A stretch of DNA of 37,973 bases from IMG/VR virus record IMGVR_UViG_3300042691_014315, positions 1 to 37,973 of that record; one strand, given 5' to 3'. Origin of the DNA: a virus. Below the pieces are notes generated by a model, which saw only the letters and a list, made by a program, of their open reading frames with translations, was not told the DNA's origin and did not search any database. A program made the position numbers and the translations under genes. Positions 16,742-24,648 of the stretch are shown here, in pieces; position 1 is the stretch's first letter, and each line of letters starts with the position of its first letter.

Positions 16742-16830
16742 GGCTATCCACATAAGCCGTAACAAATTGTTTGACAACTCAGATGGCGCAATCTTAGTGT
16801 GGATACATCAACGCAAAGGGAGAAGGTAAA
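16742..16830. promoter_or_regulatory. divergent promoter region between replication operons
   Basis: About 90 bases separate the VRR-NUC operon (-) from the DUF2800 operon (+). On the plus strand a perfect TTGACA lies at 16771-16776, but the -10 seventeen bases on is poor (around ATCTTAGTG). A strong ribosome site GGGAGAAGG precedes the GTG at 16831. Two near-perfect DnaA boxes in inverted orientation (CTATCCACA 16744-16752 and TGTGGATAC 16798-16806) flank the -35. The region probably drives both operons. Confidence 0.45.
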
Positions 16831-17958
16831 GTGCATTCCACTATTGTCGGCGGCTCGACCGCCAAACGCGTCATCTCATGCCCCGGCAGCGTGACGCTCG
16901 TCCAGAAAGTTCCGCCAGCGCCGTCAAGTTCTTACGCCGACGAAGGCACGCTGCTGCACGAAGTGATCGCCGAGATCATGCAAGACGGTATTGAACCGCG
17001 TAAATTTATTGGTCGTGAGTTTAACGGCATCACACTGACAGAAGAGCTGTACGGCGAGAAGCTGTTGCCCGCGCTTTTGCTGTTTGAAGAGTTGGACCCC
17101 GACGGCGAAATGGAGTTGATGATTGAAACACGGGTATCTTTTGGTCAGTATCTTCCTGACGTTTTTGGGTCTTGCGACATTCTCGGTCGCATTGGCAGCC
17201 GTGCTTTTGTGGTGGACTGGAAGTTCGGGGACGGTGTGCCTGTCATCGCCGAAGAAAACCCCCAGCTCCTCTTCTACGCCTCAGCCGCCCGCCGAACTGA
17301 AGAAGCCAAGTGGATTTTTAAAGATGTGGACAGCATTGAATGCGTCATCATCCAACCCACACGTGGTATGTCTCGCTGGGTGACAACACCTGACCGGCTT
17401 GACCGGTTTGAGCGTGACCTGAAACGCGCCGTCAAGATCGCTGGGCAGCCGGACGCACCGCTCAAGGCAGGCGCGCACTGCCGGTTCTGTGCCGCCAAGC
17501 CGATCTGCCCAATCCTGACCGGCGAGGTTGAACGTGCGGTTGTGACAACCTTGCAGGCGCTCGACGTTGACGAGCTGGGCTACTACCTGCACATGGCAAA
17601 GCGCCTTGAAGATTGGTCGAAAGACCTGCACAAACTCGCGCAGCAGATGCTTGAGAAAGACATCCCCGTCACGGGGTGGAAGCTCGTGCCGAAGCGCGCC
17701 ACAAGACAATGGGTGGATGAAGAGCTGGCGAAAGTCGAGCTGTTCAAGCACCTAAAGGAATCCGACGTCATCGAAACCAGCCTGATCTCACCGGCCAAAG
17801 CAGAAACGCTGTTGAAAAAGCAGCGTATCCCTTTACCGGCTGATCTGGTTGTATCAGTGTCGTCGGGTAGCACACTGGCCCCAGAGGATGATCCTCGACC
17901 AGCCGTGCTCAACATCGGGAAGCAGTTGACTGCGGCCCTAGGTAAACTTGGAGAGTAA
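16831..17958 (+). CDS. DUF2800-type PD-(D/E)XK nuclease (RecB/Cas4-like)
   Basis: 375 residues from GTG 16831. The N-terminus (IVGGSTAKRVISCPGSVTLV, then DEGTLLHEVIAE) is the typical opening of the DUF2800 family with the H of motif I. The nuclease core follows: FGSCDILGRI (Asp), AFVVDWKFGDG (D-x-K), NPQLLFYA (Q/Y motif), and a Cys cluster HCRFCAAKPICP that may hold an iron-sulphur cluster as in Cas4/AddB-like exonucleases. In many phages this gene precedes an SSB-like protein and PolA, as here; a role as a recombination exonuclease is inferred. Confidence 0.85.
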   Translation: MHSTIVGGSTAKRVISCPGSVTLVQKVPPAPSSSYADEGTLLHEVIAEIMQDGIEPRKFIGREFNGITLTEELYGEKLLPALLLFEELDPDGEMELMIETRVSFGQYLPDVFGSCDILGRIGSRAFVVDWKFGDGVPVIAEENPQLLFYASAARRTEEAKWIFKDVDSIECVIIQPTRGMSRWVTTPDRLDRFERDLKRAVKIAGQPDAPLKAGAHCRFCAAKPICPILTGEVERAVVTTLQALDVDELGYYLHMAKRLEDWSKDLHKLAQQMLEKDIPVTGWKLVPKRATRQWVDEELAKVELFKHLKESDVIETSLISPAKAETLLKKQRIPLPADLVVSVSSGSTLAPEDDPRPAVLNIGKQLTAALGKLGE

Positions 17959-17962
17959 AATA

Positions 17963-18613
17963 ATGTCGAATGAAGTATCAATGTTCTCGAAAGCCGGTCT
18001 TCCGGCTGTTGCAAGCCTGACAGACGCACTGCGTTCTATTCAGACTGACGTCGGCCCTGCCGGTGTTGCCATTCTCAAGATGGACAAGACCGGTCACTGG
18101 GTGTTCGGCGCTGACCAGACCGAAGTGCAGGAAGGCTCGACTTGGGCCATCAACCCGTTCTCTTTCGTCCACGGCTTTATTGCTTGGGGTGATGGTGAAG
18201 TTCTCGGGGAGAAGATGGTTCCTGTTTCTACGCCGTTGCCAGAGATGGAACCGGCGCACGCAAACGCGAAGCGTGGATGGGAACAGCAAGTCGGCATGTC
18301 GCTGAAGTGCCTTGATGGTGACGACGCGGGGCTTGAGTGCCGCTTTTCAACCACGTCCGTTGGCGGCAAACGCGCAGTGTCCGCGCTCGCTGTTGCCATC
18401 GCGACACAGGTTGAGACAGACCAGACAAAGCCTGTTGCAGTGGTGAAGCTCAAGAAAGAGCATTACCAGCACAAGTCGTATGGTCGCATCTTCACGCCTG
18501 TCTTTGAGGTCGTGAAGTGGATTGGCATGGAAGGCGCGGATGCGTCCGAGCCTGAATTGCCATTGGAAGAAGAAGCACCGCAGCCGACACGTCGCCGTCG
18601 CGCGGCTGTCTAA
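17963..18613 (+). CDS. probable phage ssDNA-binding protein
   Basis: 216 residues from ATG 17963, four bases after the nuclease stop. The body is beta-rich with an OB-fold-like pattern (GVAILKMDKTGHWVFGADQT, AVSALAVAIATQV, PVAVVKLKKEHYQHKSYGRI), and the C-terminus is an acidic tail (EPELPLEEEAP) followed by a short Arg-rich end. An acidic tail is usual in phage SSBs. It occupies the place of the DUF2815 ssDNA-binding protein found between DUF2800 and PolA in related gene sets, though the sequence is not a clear DUF2815 member. Function is inferred from context and composition. Confidence 0.6.
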   Translation: MSNEVSMFSKAGLPAVASLTDALRSIQTDVGPAGVAILKMDKTGHWVFGADQTEVQEGSTWAINPFSFVHGFIAWGDGEVLGEKMVPVSTPLPEMEPAHANAKRGWEQQVGMSLKCLDGDDAGLECRFSTTSVGGKRAVSALAVAIATQVETDQTKPVAVVKLKKEHYQHKSYGRIFTPVFEVVKWIGMEGADASEPELPLEEEAPQPTRRRRAAV

Positions 18614-18649
18614 GTGAGCGACGTGGGCGGTTAAGCCAGCGTTCAAGGA

Positions 18650-18727
18650 TGTTGCACACACGGTATTTTCTGGCTTTCCGCCGTGTCTTGTTGAGCAACC
18701 AAATTGACGCCCACGACTTTTATTAGA
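18650..18727 (+). CDS. possible 25-residue peptide in the gap before the HNH gene
   Basis: The 125-base gap between the SSB-like gene and the HNH gene holds one short frame (opening MLHTRYFLAFRRVLLSNQID, 25 residues, basic). AAGG lies directly against the ATG, too close for a good ribosome site, so translation is doubtful. Otherwise the gap shows no convincing promoter or terminator. Confidence 0.15.
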
Positions 18728-18738
18728 GAAACAACATC

Positions 18739-19125
18739 ATGACAGAGTGTCTGACTTGCGGGCGTTTGTTTGCGCCTGAACGGGCGTGGCAAAAATATTG
18801 CTGCGATAAATGCCGGCATAACGCGCCGCGCAAGAAAATACACACGCGTGATTTTCAACAATCGCGGCGCAATATGATTAACGAGATAAAATTGTCAAAA
18901 GGCTGCGCGCGTTGCGGCTATAATGCACACGCTGCGGCGTTAGATTTTAACCACATCAACGGTCGTAAAAATTTTTCTATTAGCCAAGACCCTAAACGCG
19001 CTTGGGCCGATCTATCAAAAGAAATAGCCAAGTGTGAAATTTTATGTGCGAACTGCCATCGGATTCACACTTACGAATTGCGACACTGGCACACAAAACG
19101 AAGAAAGTTTATTTGTCATGACTGA
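18739..19125 (+). CDS. HNH endonuclease next to DNA polymerase
   Basis: 128 residues. An N-terminal CxxC..CxxC zinc ribbon (CLTCGRLF, then YCCDKCRHNA) is followed by a classical small HNH module: GCARCGYNAHAAALDFNHIN, with the DFNHING catalytic His, and EILCANCHRIHTYE. It is much more AT-rich than the upstream genes. It lies immediately before polA and its last 8 bases overlap the polymerase start, a common location for free-standing homing endonucleases, which cut alleles lacking them in the neighbouring gene. Ribosome site is weak (AGAGAAAC). Confidence 0.88.
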   Translation: MTECLTCGRLFAPERAWQKYCCDKCRHNAPRKKIHTRDFQQSRRNMINEIKLSKGCARCGYNAHAAALDFNHINGRKNFSISQDPKRAWADLSKEIAKCEILCANCHRIHTYELRHWHTKRRKFICHD

Positions 19126-21073
19126 TATTTTATGGGCGGATACCGAAACTAAAAGTGAATGTGATTTGCCGGTGTACGGCGTGTACAATTATGCACAACA
19201 CGCCAGCACTGAGCTGTTATGCTTAACTTATGCGTTTAACGATGAAGAGCCGCAAATTTGGTGGCCATCATCTGGAAAACTTTTTCCTGCACGCATAATT
19301 CAGCACATAAGAAGGGGCGGACAACTTAGATTTCACAATGCGGCTTTTGATAGACTTATATTTTGGTTTGTCATCTGTTCCGATTACGGCGTGCCTAAAC
19401 CCGTGTTGGAGCAATTTTATTGCACCGCGACGCAAGCGCGCGCAAATTGTTCCCCCGGTGCTTTAGAAGATGTCAGTAGGTTCGCAGGGGCAACAATGCG
19501 AAAAGACCCCCGCGGCAAACAGCTTATTAGGCAATGCTGTTTACCGCCGTTTTCTACCGATCCTGAAATTTTAAAGCAACTTGGCGAATACGCTTTGCAA
19601 GATGTCCGTACAATGCGCGCCGTCAGCAAGGCCATGCGCGACTTGAGCATCCTTGAGCTGGCCGACTACCACACCAACGAGCGCATCAACGACCGTGGCG
19701 TGCTGATCGACCGCGAGCTGGTGCGTGCCGCACGTCGGTTTGCGAATGTTGAGATGAACGACATACACGACACAGTGCGTGAAGTTACAAACGGCGAGCT
19801 TGTGTCTGTGCGTAGCCCCAAGATGCGTCAGTGGGTGTATGATCGCGTCGGCCCGCGCGCCAAGCAGATCATGCAGAAGGACAACAAGACCAGCATCGAC
19901 AAGACGGTGCGCGCCGGTCTGTTGGCGATGGAAGACCCCGACGAAGTGCCCCCGCACGTCATGGACGTCATCCAGTGCGCCGACGACATCTGGGCGTCGT
20001 CAGTCGCAAAGTTCCAACGGCTTGATAATCTTGCCGATCTTGACGATGACCGCGTGCGTGGTGCGTTCGTGTTCAACGGCGGCAGCGCGACAGGCCGCGC
20101 GTCGTCCTACGGCGCGCAGGTGCATAACTTCACACGCAAGTGCGCGAAAGAGCCAGAGGCTGTGCGTCAGGCGATGGTGCGCGGGCATGAGATCGTGCCG
20201 AAGTATGGCAAGCGCGTTACTGACGTGTTGAAAGGTATGCTGCGTCCGTCGCTGATCCCCGAGAAGGGCAAAGTGTTCGTCGTTGCCGACTGGTCGGCGA
20301 TTGAAGCGCGGTGCAACCCTTGGTTGGCGAACGACCCGATGGCGAGAGACATTCTTGATGTGTTTGAAAACGGCGGTGACGTGTACATCAAAGAAGCCGC
20401 TGGTATCTTTCGCAAAGACGAAGCAAGCGTCGAGCCTGAAGAACGCCAGATTGGTAAAGTTGCGATCTTGTCGCTTGGCTATGGCGGCGCAGTCGGCGCG
20501 TTTAACAACATGGCCCGCGCTTACGGCATAGCTATGACGGAAAATCAAGTGAAGCGCATCGTTGACGCATGGCGTCGTGCGAATCTGTGGGCCGTCAACT
20601 ATTGGAGCGCGCTTGAAAATGCGTATATGCGTGCGATCCGCAACCCGAAGCATGAGTTTAGCGCAGGGCGCGTCACGTATATGCACGATGGTACGCATTT
20701 ATGGTATATCTTACCGTCAAAGCGCATCTTGTGTTATCCGTTCGCCAAGATCGAAGGCGATGAAGTCACGTATGTGAAAGCATCATGGAAGCCGGCGGCT
20801 GATGCAAAAGAATGGCCGCGTGCAAGACTGTGGCGCGGGCTTGCGGCGGAAAATATCTGTCAAGCTACAGCGAATGATTTGTTGCGTCATACACTCAGAC
20901 AGCTTGACGATGTTGTGCTGCATGTGCACGATGAAGTCGTGGCGGAAGTGAATGAAGCCGACGCCGAAGCATACGCACAGCATCTTAAACAGGTCATGTG
21001 TACGCCGCCTGAGTGGGCGGCGGGTCTGCCTTTGAACGCCGAGGTCAAGATTATGGGGAGGTATGGCAAGTGA
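19118..21073 (+). CDS. family A DNA polymerase with 3'-5' exonuclease
   Basis: 651 residues from ATG 19118. Exonuclease motifs: Exo I D8-T-E10, Exo II HNAAFD (73-78), Exo III Y158-ALQ-D162. Polymerase motifs: A VVADWSAIEARCN (Asp391), B RQIGKVAILSLGYGG (Lys447, Tyr455), C HVHDEVV (604-606). This is the phage replicative polymerase. The first ~150 codons are rich in TTA, AGA/AGG and ATA codons and AT-rich like the adjoining HNH gene, then composition changes sharply near 19600. The stop overlaps the GTG start of the primase-helicase (GTGA). A more upstream in-frame ATG (19034) lies inside the HNH gene and is not needed. Confidence 0.93.
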   Translation: MTDILWADTETKSECDLPVYGVYNYAQHASTELLCLTYAFNDEEPQIWWPSSGKLFPARIIQHIRRGGQLRFHNAAFDRLIFWFVICSDYGVPKPVLEQFYCTATQARANCSPGALEDVSRFAGATMRKDPRGKQLIRQCCLPPFSTDPEILKQLGEYALQDVRTMRAVSKAMRDLSILELADYHTNERINDRGVLIDRELVRAARRFANVEMNDIHDTVREVTNGELVSVRSPKMRQWVYDRVGPRAKQIMQKDNKTSIDKTVRAGLLAMEDPDEVPPHVMDVIQCADDIWASSVAKFQRLDNLADLDDDRVRGAFVFNGGSATGRASSYGAQVHNFTRKCAKEPEAVRQAMVRGHEIVPKYGKRVTDVLKGMLRPSLIPEKGKVFVVADWSAIEARCNPWLANDPMARDILDVFENGGDVYIKEAAGIFRKDEASVEPEERQIGKVAILSLGYGGAVGAFNNMARAYGIAMTENQVKRIVDAWRRANLWAVNYWSALENAYMRAIRNPKHEFSAGRVTYMHDGTHLWYILPSKRILCYPFAKIEGDEVTYVKASWKPAADAKEWPRARLWRGLAAENICQATANDLLRHTLRQLDDVVLHVHDEVVAEVNEADAEAYAQHLKQVMCTPPEWAAGLPLNAEVKIMGRYGK

Positions 21074-23355
21074 ATTTTATTGATTATTTGACAAGCATTG
21101 CGCCTGAAGGCGAAACAATTTTGTTCGTGCGTCAGAAGCCGACAGGCGGCACGCATAGCGACGGCGCGTTGAAGTGCGTATGGCCTGCGTTCTTGCCTAA
21201 AGATTACAACGGCAAGCGTGCTGCTGCGTGGTATGCCAACACAGCGTGTTTCATTTTGGATCGTTTTAAGGACGGCAAAGTGTCTGCCGCCGCGACCAAC
21301 TGCGAACGCGTCGCGTTCATGGTGCTTGATGACATTGACACCAAGTCCAAGACACCGCCGCTTGAGCCGACGTGGAAGATCGAGACATCACCTAACAACT
21401 ATCAGTGGGGCTACACGTTCGCGCTTGATGAACAGCCGACCAAGGGCGAGTTCTCGGCAGCGATCATCGCTATTGCAGAGGCCGGCTACACTGACCGCGG
21501 CGCGATCAACCCCGTGCGTAACTTCCGCATCCCCGGCTCACTGAACCTCAAGCCCGGCAGAGACAACTTCGCCGCTGTGCTGACCGAGTTCCATCCCGAG
21601 CGTGAGTTCAGTTTGAAACAAATCTGCGACGCGCTTGGCGTCGTGCCGCAGGACGCCAGCACCGCGCAGATCGCCAAGCTGCATCTTGATGACGACGGCA
21701 ACGATGATGTGCTTGCGTGGATGGCGGGGCGCGGTGAGATTGTTGAGAAGGCGAACGCCGAAGGTTGGGTCGGCGTTATCTGCCCGAACCATGCAGAACA
21801 CTCGGACGGCAACCCGACAGGCCGCTATCACCCCGTCAACCGCGCTTACGTCTGCTTCCACTCCCACTGCGGCGATTGGAACAGCGAACGCTTCCTCGGG
21901 TGGGTCGCCGACGAAGGCGGGCCAGCGCGTAAGCATGGCCTCCGCGATGATCTCCTTGCGCTCCAAATGGAAGCCGCACTATCGAAAATTAAGCCAACAG
22001 ACGCGTTTCCAGACGAAGCGTCGCGTGTCATCAAGCAAGTAGAACAAAAGGAAATGGGCCGTCTGGAAAAAAAGGATTGGTTCAAACGCTTCGCCTACAT
22101 CCAATCCGACGACGCGTTTTTTGACATGGAAGAGCGCCGCGAGGTGACGCGCTACACATTCAACGCGCTTTATCGTCACGTCACCTGCGTGTCGATCCAC
22201 AACGCCAAGCGCCGCATTGAGGCGGCGACGTGTTTTGACGAGAACCGTCAGGCGATGGGCGCTCACTCGCTTGTTGGCATCACTTACGCGCCGGGCGAGA
22301 GTGTGCTTGTGGCACGCGACGGGCTTGTTTACGGCAACCGTTGGCGCGACGCGCGGCCTGAGTATAGGGAAGGCGACATCACGCCATGGCTCGAACACTG
22401 CCGCGCACTTGTGCCGGAAGCCGACGAGCTTGAACACATTTTCAACATGATGGCGTTCAAGGTGCAAAACCCGAACATCAAGATCAACCACGCCGTGCTG
22501 CATGGTGGGGACGAAGGCTGCGGCAAGGACACAATGTGGGCGCCGTTCATCTGGGCCGTCTGCGGGCCTGATCTTAGAAATCGCGGGCTTGTAGACAATG
22601 ACAGCGTGTCGTCCGCATGGGGTTATCATCTTGAGAGCGAAATCCTGATCCTCAACGAATTGAAAGAACCCGGCGCGCATGAGCGCCGCGCGCTTGCCAA
22701 CAAACTGAAGCCGCTGATCGCCGCGCCGCCCGACATGATCTCAATCAACCGCAAGGGCTTGCATCCTTACGATATGGTCAACCGGATGTTCGTTCTGGCG
22801 TTCTCGAATGATCCCGTGCCGATCTCGCTCGCCTCACAAGACCGCCGCTGGTTCTGCATCTGGTCATCCAATCCGCGCATGATCCCGTCAGAGGCCGAGA
22901 AGCTCTGGGCGTGGTATAAGAACGGCGGCTATCAGGCGGTCGGCCATTGGCTCAAAACGCGCGATGTGTCGAAGTTTAATCCGGCAGAACCGCCGATGAT
23001 GACAGAGTTCAAGATGAACCTTGTCGAGAACAGCATGAGCGTCGCCGAGAGCTATATCGTTGAAGCGATCCGTATGCGTAAGGATGACTTCGCCAAGGGC
23101 GTCATCGCCGCGCCGTTCCACGCGCTCTGCGACCGCCTGTCTGGTATCATGCCGCAAGGCGTAAAGGTTCCACAAGCCGCGCTTCTCCACGCGCTCAAAG
23201 AAGCCAAGTGGGTCAACATGGGTCGGCTTGGTGCGTCGGACTATCCGACGAAAAAGCAAATCTATTGCGCGCCGGAGCTGGCGTATTTACCGAAGTCCGA
23301 TCTTAGGCGCATGGTCGAGACACCGCCAGAGGCAAGGCTTACAGTTGTAAAATAA
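21070..23355 (+). CDS. primase-helicase (AEP-like primase plus SF3-type ATPase)
   Basis: 761 residues from GTG 21070, overlapping the polA stop. The N-terminal third looks like a RepB/AEP-type primase (MVLDDIDTKSKTPPLEP with acidic pairs, then NPVRNFRIPGSLNLK). A Cys/His cluster follows (VICPNHAEHSDGN, YVCFHSHCGDW, about 236-265). The C-terminal half is a DUF5906/VirE-like ATPase: Walker A GGDEGCGKDT (about 479-488), Walker B EILILNELKE (about 525), and FVLAFSNDPVP as the SF3 sensor. It would unwind and prime phage DNA for the adjacent polymerase. It is the last gene before a strong terminator. Confidence 0.85.
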   Translation: MNFIDYLTSIAPEGETILFVRQKPTGGTHSDGALKCVWPAFLPKDYNGKRAAAWYANTACFILDRFKDGKVSAAATNCERVAFMVLDDIDTKSKTPPLEPTWKIETSPNNYQWGYTFALDEQPTKGEFSAAIIAIAEAGYTDRGAINPVRNFRIPGSLNLKPGRDNFAAVLTEFHPEREFSLKQICDALGVVPQDASTAQIAKLHLDDDGNDDVLAWMAGRGEIVEKANAEGWVGVICPNHAEHSDGNPTGRYHPVNRAYVCFHSHCGDWNSERFLGWVADEGGPARKHGLRDDLLALQMEAALSKIKPTDAFPDEASRVIKQVEQKEMGRLEKKDWFKRFAYIQSDDAFFDMEERREVTRYTFNALYRHVTCVSIHNAKRRIEAATCFDENRQAMGAHSLVGITYAPGESVLVARDGLVYGNRWRDARPEYREGDITPWLEHCRALVPEADELEHIFNMMAFKVQNPNIKINHAVLHGGDEGCGKDTMWAPFIWAVCGPDLRNRGLVDNDSVSSAWGYHLESEILILNELKEPGAHERRALANKLKPLIAAPPDMISINRKGLHPYDMVNRMFVLAFSNDPVPISLASQDRRWFCIWSSNPRMIPSEAEKLWAWYKNGGYQAVGHWLKTRDVSKFNPAEPPMMTEFKMNLVENSMSVAESYIVEAIRMRKDDFAKGVIAAPFHALCDRLSGIMPQGVKVPQAALLHALKEAKWVNMGRLGASDYPTKKQIYCAPELAYLPKSDLRRMVETPPEARLTVVK

Positions 23356-23386
23356 AAAAGAGGCCGGTCGTGAGACCGGCCTTTAG
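23351..23386. terminator. bidirectional intrinsic terminator
   Basis: A perfect 9-bp stem AGGCCGGTC / GACCGGCCT (23361-23369, 23374-23382) with a GTGA loop ends the plus-strand replication operon. On the minus strand the same stem is followed by CTTTTTTATTTT, so it also terminates the converging small-gene operon. The plus-strand T-run is short (TTT), so termination should be stronger for the minus strand. Confidence 0.85.
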
Positions 23387-23405
23387 TCTGCTGTATAGCA
23401 AGGAG

Positions 23406-23468
23406 TCAAACCTTTAGCACAGCACTCAGAAAAGCCACAAGCGCCGCAGATGCGATTGCCACAATCAT
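23406..23468 (-). CDS. 20-residue membrane peptide
   Basis: MIVAIASAALVAFLSAVLKV, a single hydrophobic helix. Its ATG overlaps the stop of the preceding 19-residue frame (ATGA), so it would be translated by re-initiation. It is the last frame of the minus-strand operon, just before the terminator. Too short for family recognition. It could be a small membrane regulator or toxin-like peptide, or a chance frame; tandem coupling and hydrophobicity argue for a real product. Confidence 0.4.
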   Translation of the reverse strand: MIVAIASAALVAFLSAVLKV

Positions 23469-23524
23469 TTGAACACGCTCCACCCTAAAAGCCCCAACAA
23501 ACCGACAACAATAAACCACTCCAT
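23465..23524 (-). CDS. 19-residue membrane peptide
   Basis: MEWFIVVGLLGLLGWSVFK, a single transmembrane helix with a charged residue at each end. The ATG overlaps the stop of the preceding coiled-coil gene by one base, and AAAGGAGAG lies about 6-14 bases upstream within that gene, an excellent ribosome site. Followed by a coupled 20-residue hydrophobic frame. Function unknown. Confidence 0.45.
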   Translation of the reverse strand: MEWFIVVGLLGLLGWSVFK

Positions 23525-23781
23525 CACTTGCTCTCCTTTTGTTGAAGGGCGGCAGCAACAGACCATGTATGCCCATTCATTCTGTTAAGTTCATTTTGTA
23601 AATCATTCGCCAATGAAAGAGCCGAGTCACGCAATTGTCTTTCTAATCGCAACGCCTCACGCAACCGCTCAATCCCTTCGCGCTGTTTATCATTTTCGAC
23701 GCGCAAACGCACAAGCTCCTGCACGGTCACGTCGTCGGCGTAACGCTTTCGGTCGGTCTCTAGCAGATTGTCATTTACCAT
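23524..23781 (-). CDS. coiled-coil small protein
   Basis: 85 residues, nearly all helix with many Arg, Glu and Leu (VQELVRLRVENDKQREGIER, LREALRLERQLRDSALSLAN). The heptad pattern suggests a coiled coil. A good ribosome site (GAGGGAG) precedes ATG 23781, which lies inside the previous gene. The combination of a coiled-coil protein with adjacent tiny membrane proteins may form a membrane-linked complex, but this is only inference. Confidence 0.6.
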   Translation of the reverse strand: MVNDNLLETDRKRYADDVTVQELVRLRVENDKQREGIERLREALRLERQLRDSALSLANDLQNELNRMNGHTWSVAAALQQKESK

Positions 23782-24032
23782 TTCATTTCTCCCTCAAGGT
23801 CGCGGATCAGTATCCGGTAACGCTCGCCTTCACGGCTCTCGACGATTTGCCACGTCCCGTCCTCGTCGTCCTCATATCTGATTGTCCAGTATAACATTCG
23901 TATCGTCTCCCTTAGTTTGTTGAGCGGCAGAGGTTGCATCTCAACCGCATGGTGCAGCATGGTCCACAGTGTCCACAAGATCAGGCCGTAACAGACTGAT
24001 CCGATCAGTATTGCCAGCGCGGTCATGCCCAT
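23775..24032 (-). CDS. small membrane protein
   Basis: 85 residues. One transmembrane segment near the N-terminus (LAILIGSVCYGLILWTLWTM, about 5-24) is followed by a cytoplasmic-type domain with acidic and aromatic residues (YEDDEDGTWQIVESREGERY). Start is ATG 24032 or the second ATG at 24026. Overlaps the neighbours by 7-10 bases on each side. No family recognised. Confidence 0.55.
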   Translation of the reverse strand: MGMTALAILIGSVCYGLILWTLWTMLHHAVEMQPLPLNKLRETIRMLYWTIRYEDDEDGTWQIVESREGERYRILIRDLEGEMKW

Positions 24033-24244
24033 TTGATTACTGGGTCCAATACCGCGCGGGCGTATTGCGCCGTCGTCTCGTCACGCGTCGAGAACGCGAT
24101 CAGTTCAAGCGCCATGTAAAGACGCTCTGTCTCGGCCACCAATGCGGTTGCCGTGTAGTCACGCAGCAATAGCGTTGCCCTGATCCGCGCGCGTAACAAT
24201 GCCTCGCTTGGTTGATCCGATACAATCGCCTCCACTTCATCCAT
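24023..24244 (-). CDS. small helical protein
   Basis: 73 residues, helical throughout (PSEALLRARIRATLLLRDYT, VAETERLYMALELIAFSTRD). ATG 24244 follows GGGGGCGAT. It overlaps both neighbouring genes by a few bases, consistent with the tight early operon. No recognisable domain. Confidence 0.55.
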   Translation of the reverse strand: MDEVEAIVSDQPSEALLRARIRATLLLRDYTATALVAETERLYMALELIAFSTRDETTAQYARAVLDPVIKWA

Positions 24245-24488
24245 CTTTATCGCCCCCGATGACCAATAGCGCGTAGCCTGCTATGTCTTTCCAGTGATCC
24301 GGTTCGTGCGGATCGCCGCACATGATGCGCGCGAGCTTGACCGCGATCATGTCCAGCGACTCACGTTGACGCTCGCTTGTGTCCATGTATGACGGCGCGT
24401 GACGGATCAAACGCTTAATCATCTGCGCGGTCTGCGCGGTCTGATCATAATTCCCATGCGTCTTTTTACGTTCCTGTAACAATTGCAT
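24237..24488 (-). CDS. DUF6378-like phage protein
   Basis: 83 residues from ATG 24488 (a TTG three bases upstream is less likely). The pattern ERKKTHGNY, QMIKRLIRH, QRESLDMIAVKLARIMCGD, DHWKDIAGYALLV is characteristic of a small phage family (DUF6378, related in pattern to nucleotide-modification-associated small domains) with conserved His/Asp/Glu and the terminal DHWxDIAGYA motif. The biochemical role is not established. It overlaps the next upstream gene by 23 bases. Confidence 0.7.
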   Translation of the reverse strand: MQLLQERKKTHGNYDQTAQTAQMIKRLIRHAPSYMDTSERQRESLDMIAVKLARIMCGDPHEPDHWKDIAGYALLVIGGDKDG

Positions 24489-24648
24489 CAACCGCCCCCA
24501 TGCGTGTTAGGTGAAACGTGACGCGGTTCGTTTTGACGCTTAACGCGCGCCATTTGCCATGCCAGTGTGATTTACTGATCCAGCCAAGCGCCGCGTCGTC
24601 TTTTATGACCGCGTAACAGTCTAACCCATCCTCTAAAATCCGTATCAT
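24466..24648 (-). CDS. small hypothetical protein
   Basis: 60 residues, beta-like with several aromatic residues (CYAVIKDDAALGWISKSHWH). ATG 24648 overlaps the stop of the DnaA-like gene (ATGA) and has a GAAGGGAG ribosome site. No family recognised. Confidence 0.55.
   Translation of the reverse strand: MIRILEDGLDCYAVIKDDAALGWISKSHWHGKWRALSVKTNRVTFHLTRMGAVDAIVTGT

Noticed and set aside
21979-22680. 233-codon minus-strand frame opposite the primase-helicase
   Set aside because: Shadow of a gene with clear ATPase motifs; composition untypical of protein.
23613-23894. 93-codon plus-strand frame opposite the small-gene operon
   Set aside because: Antisense to two coupled minus-strand genes with good ribosome sites.
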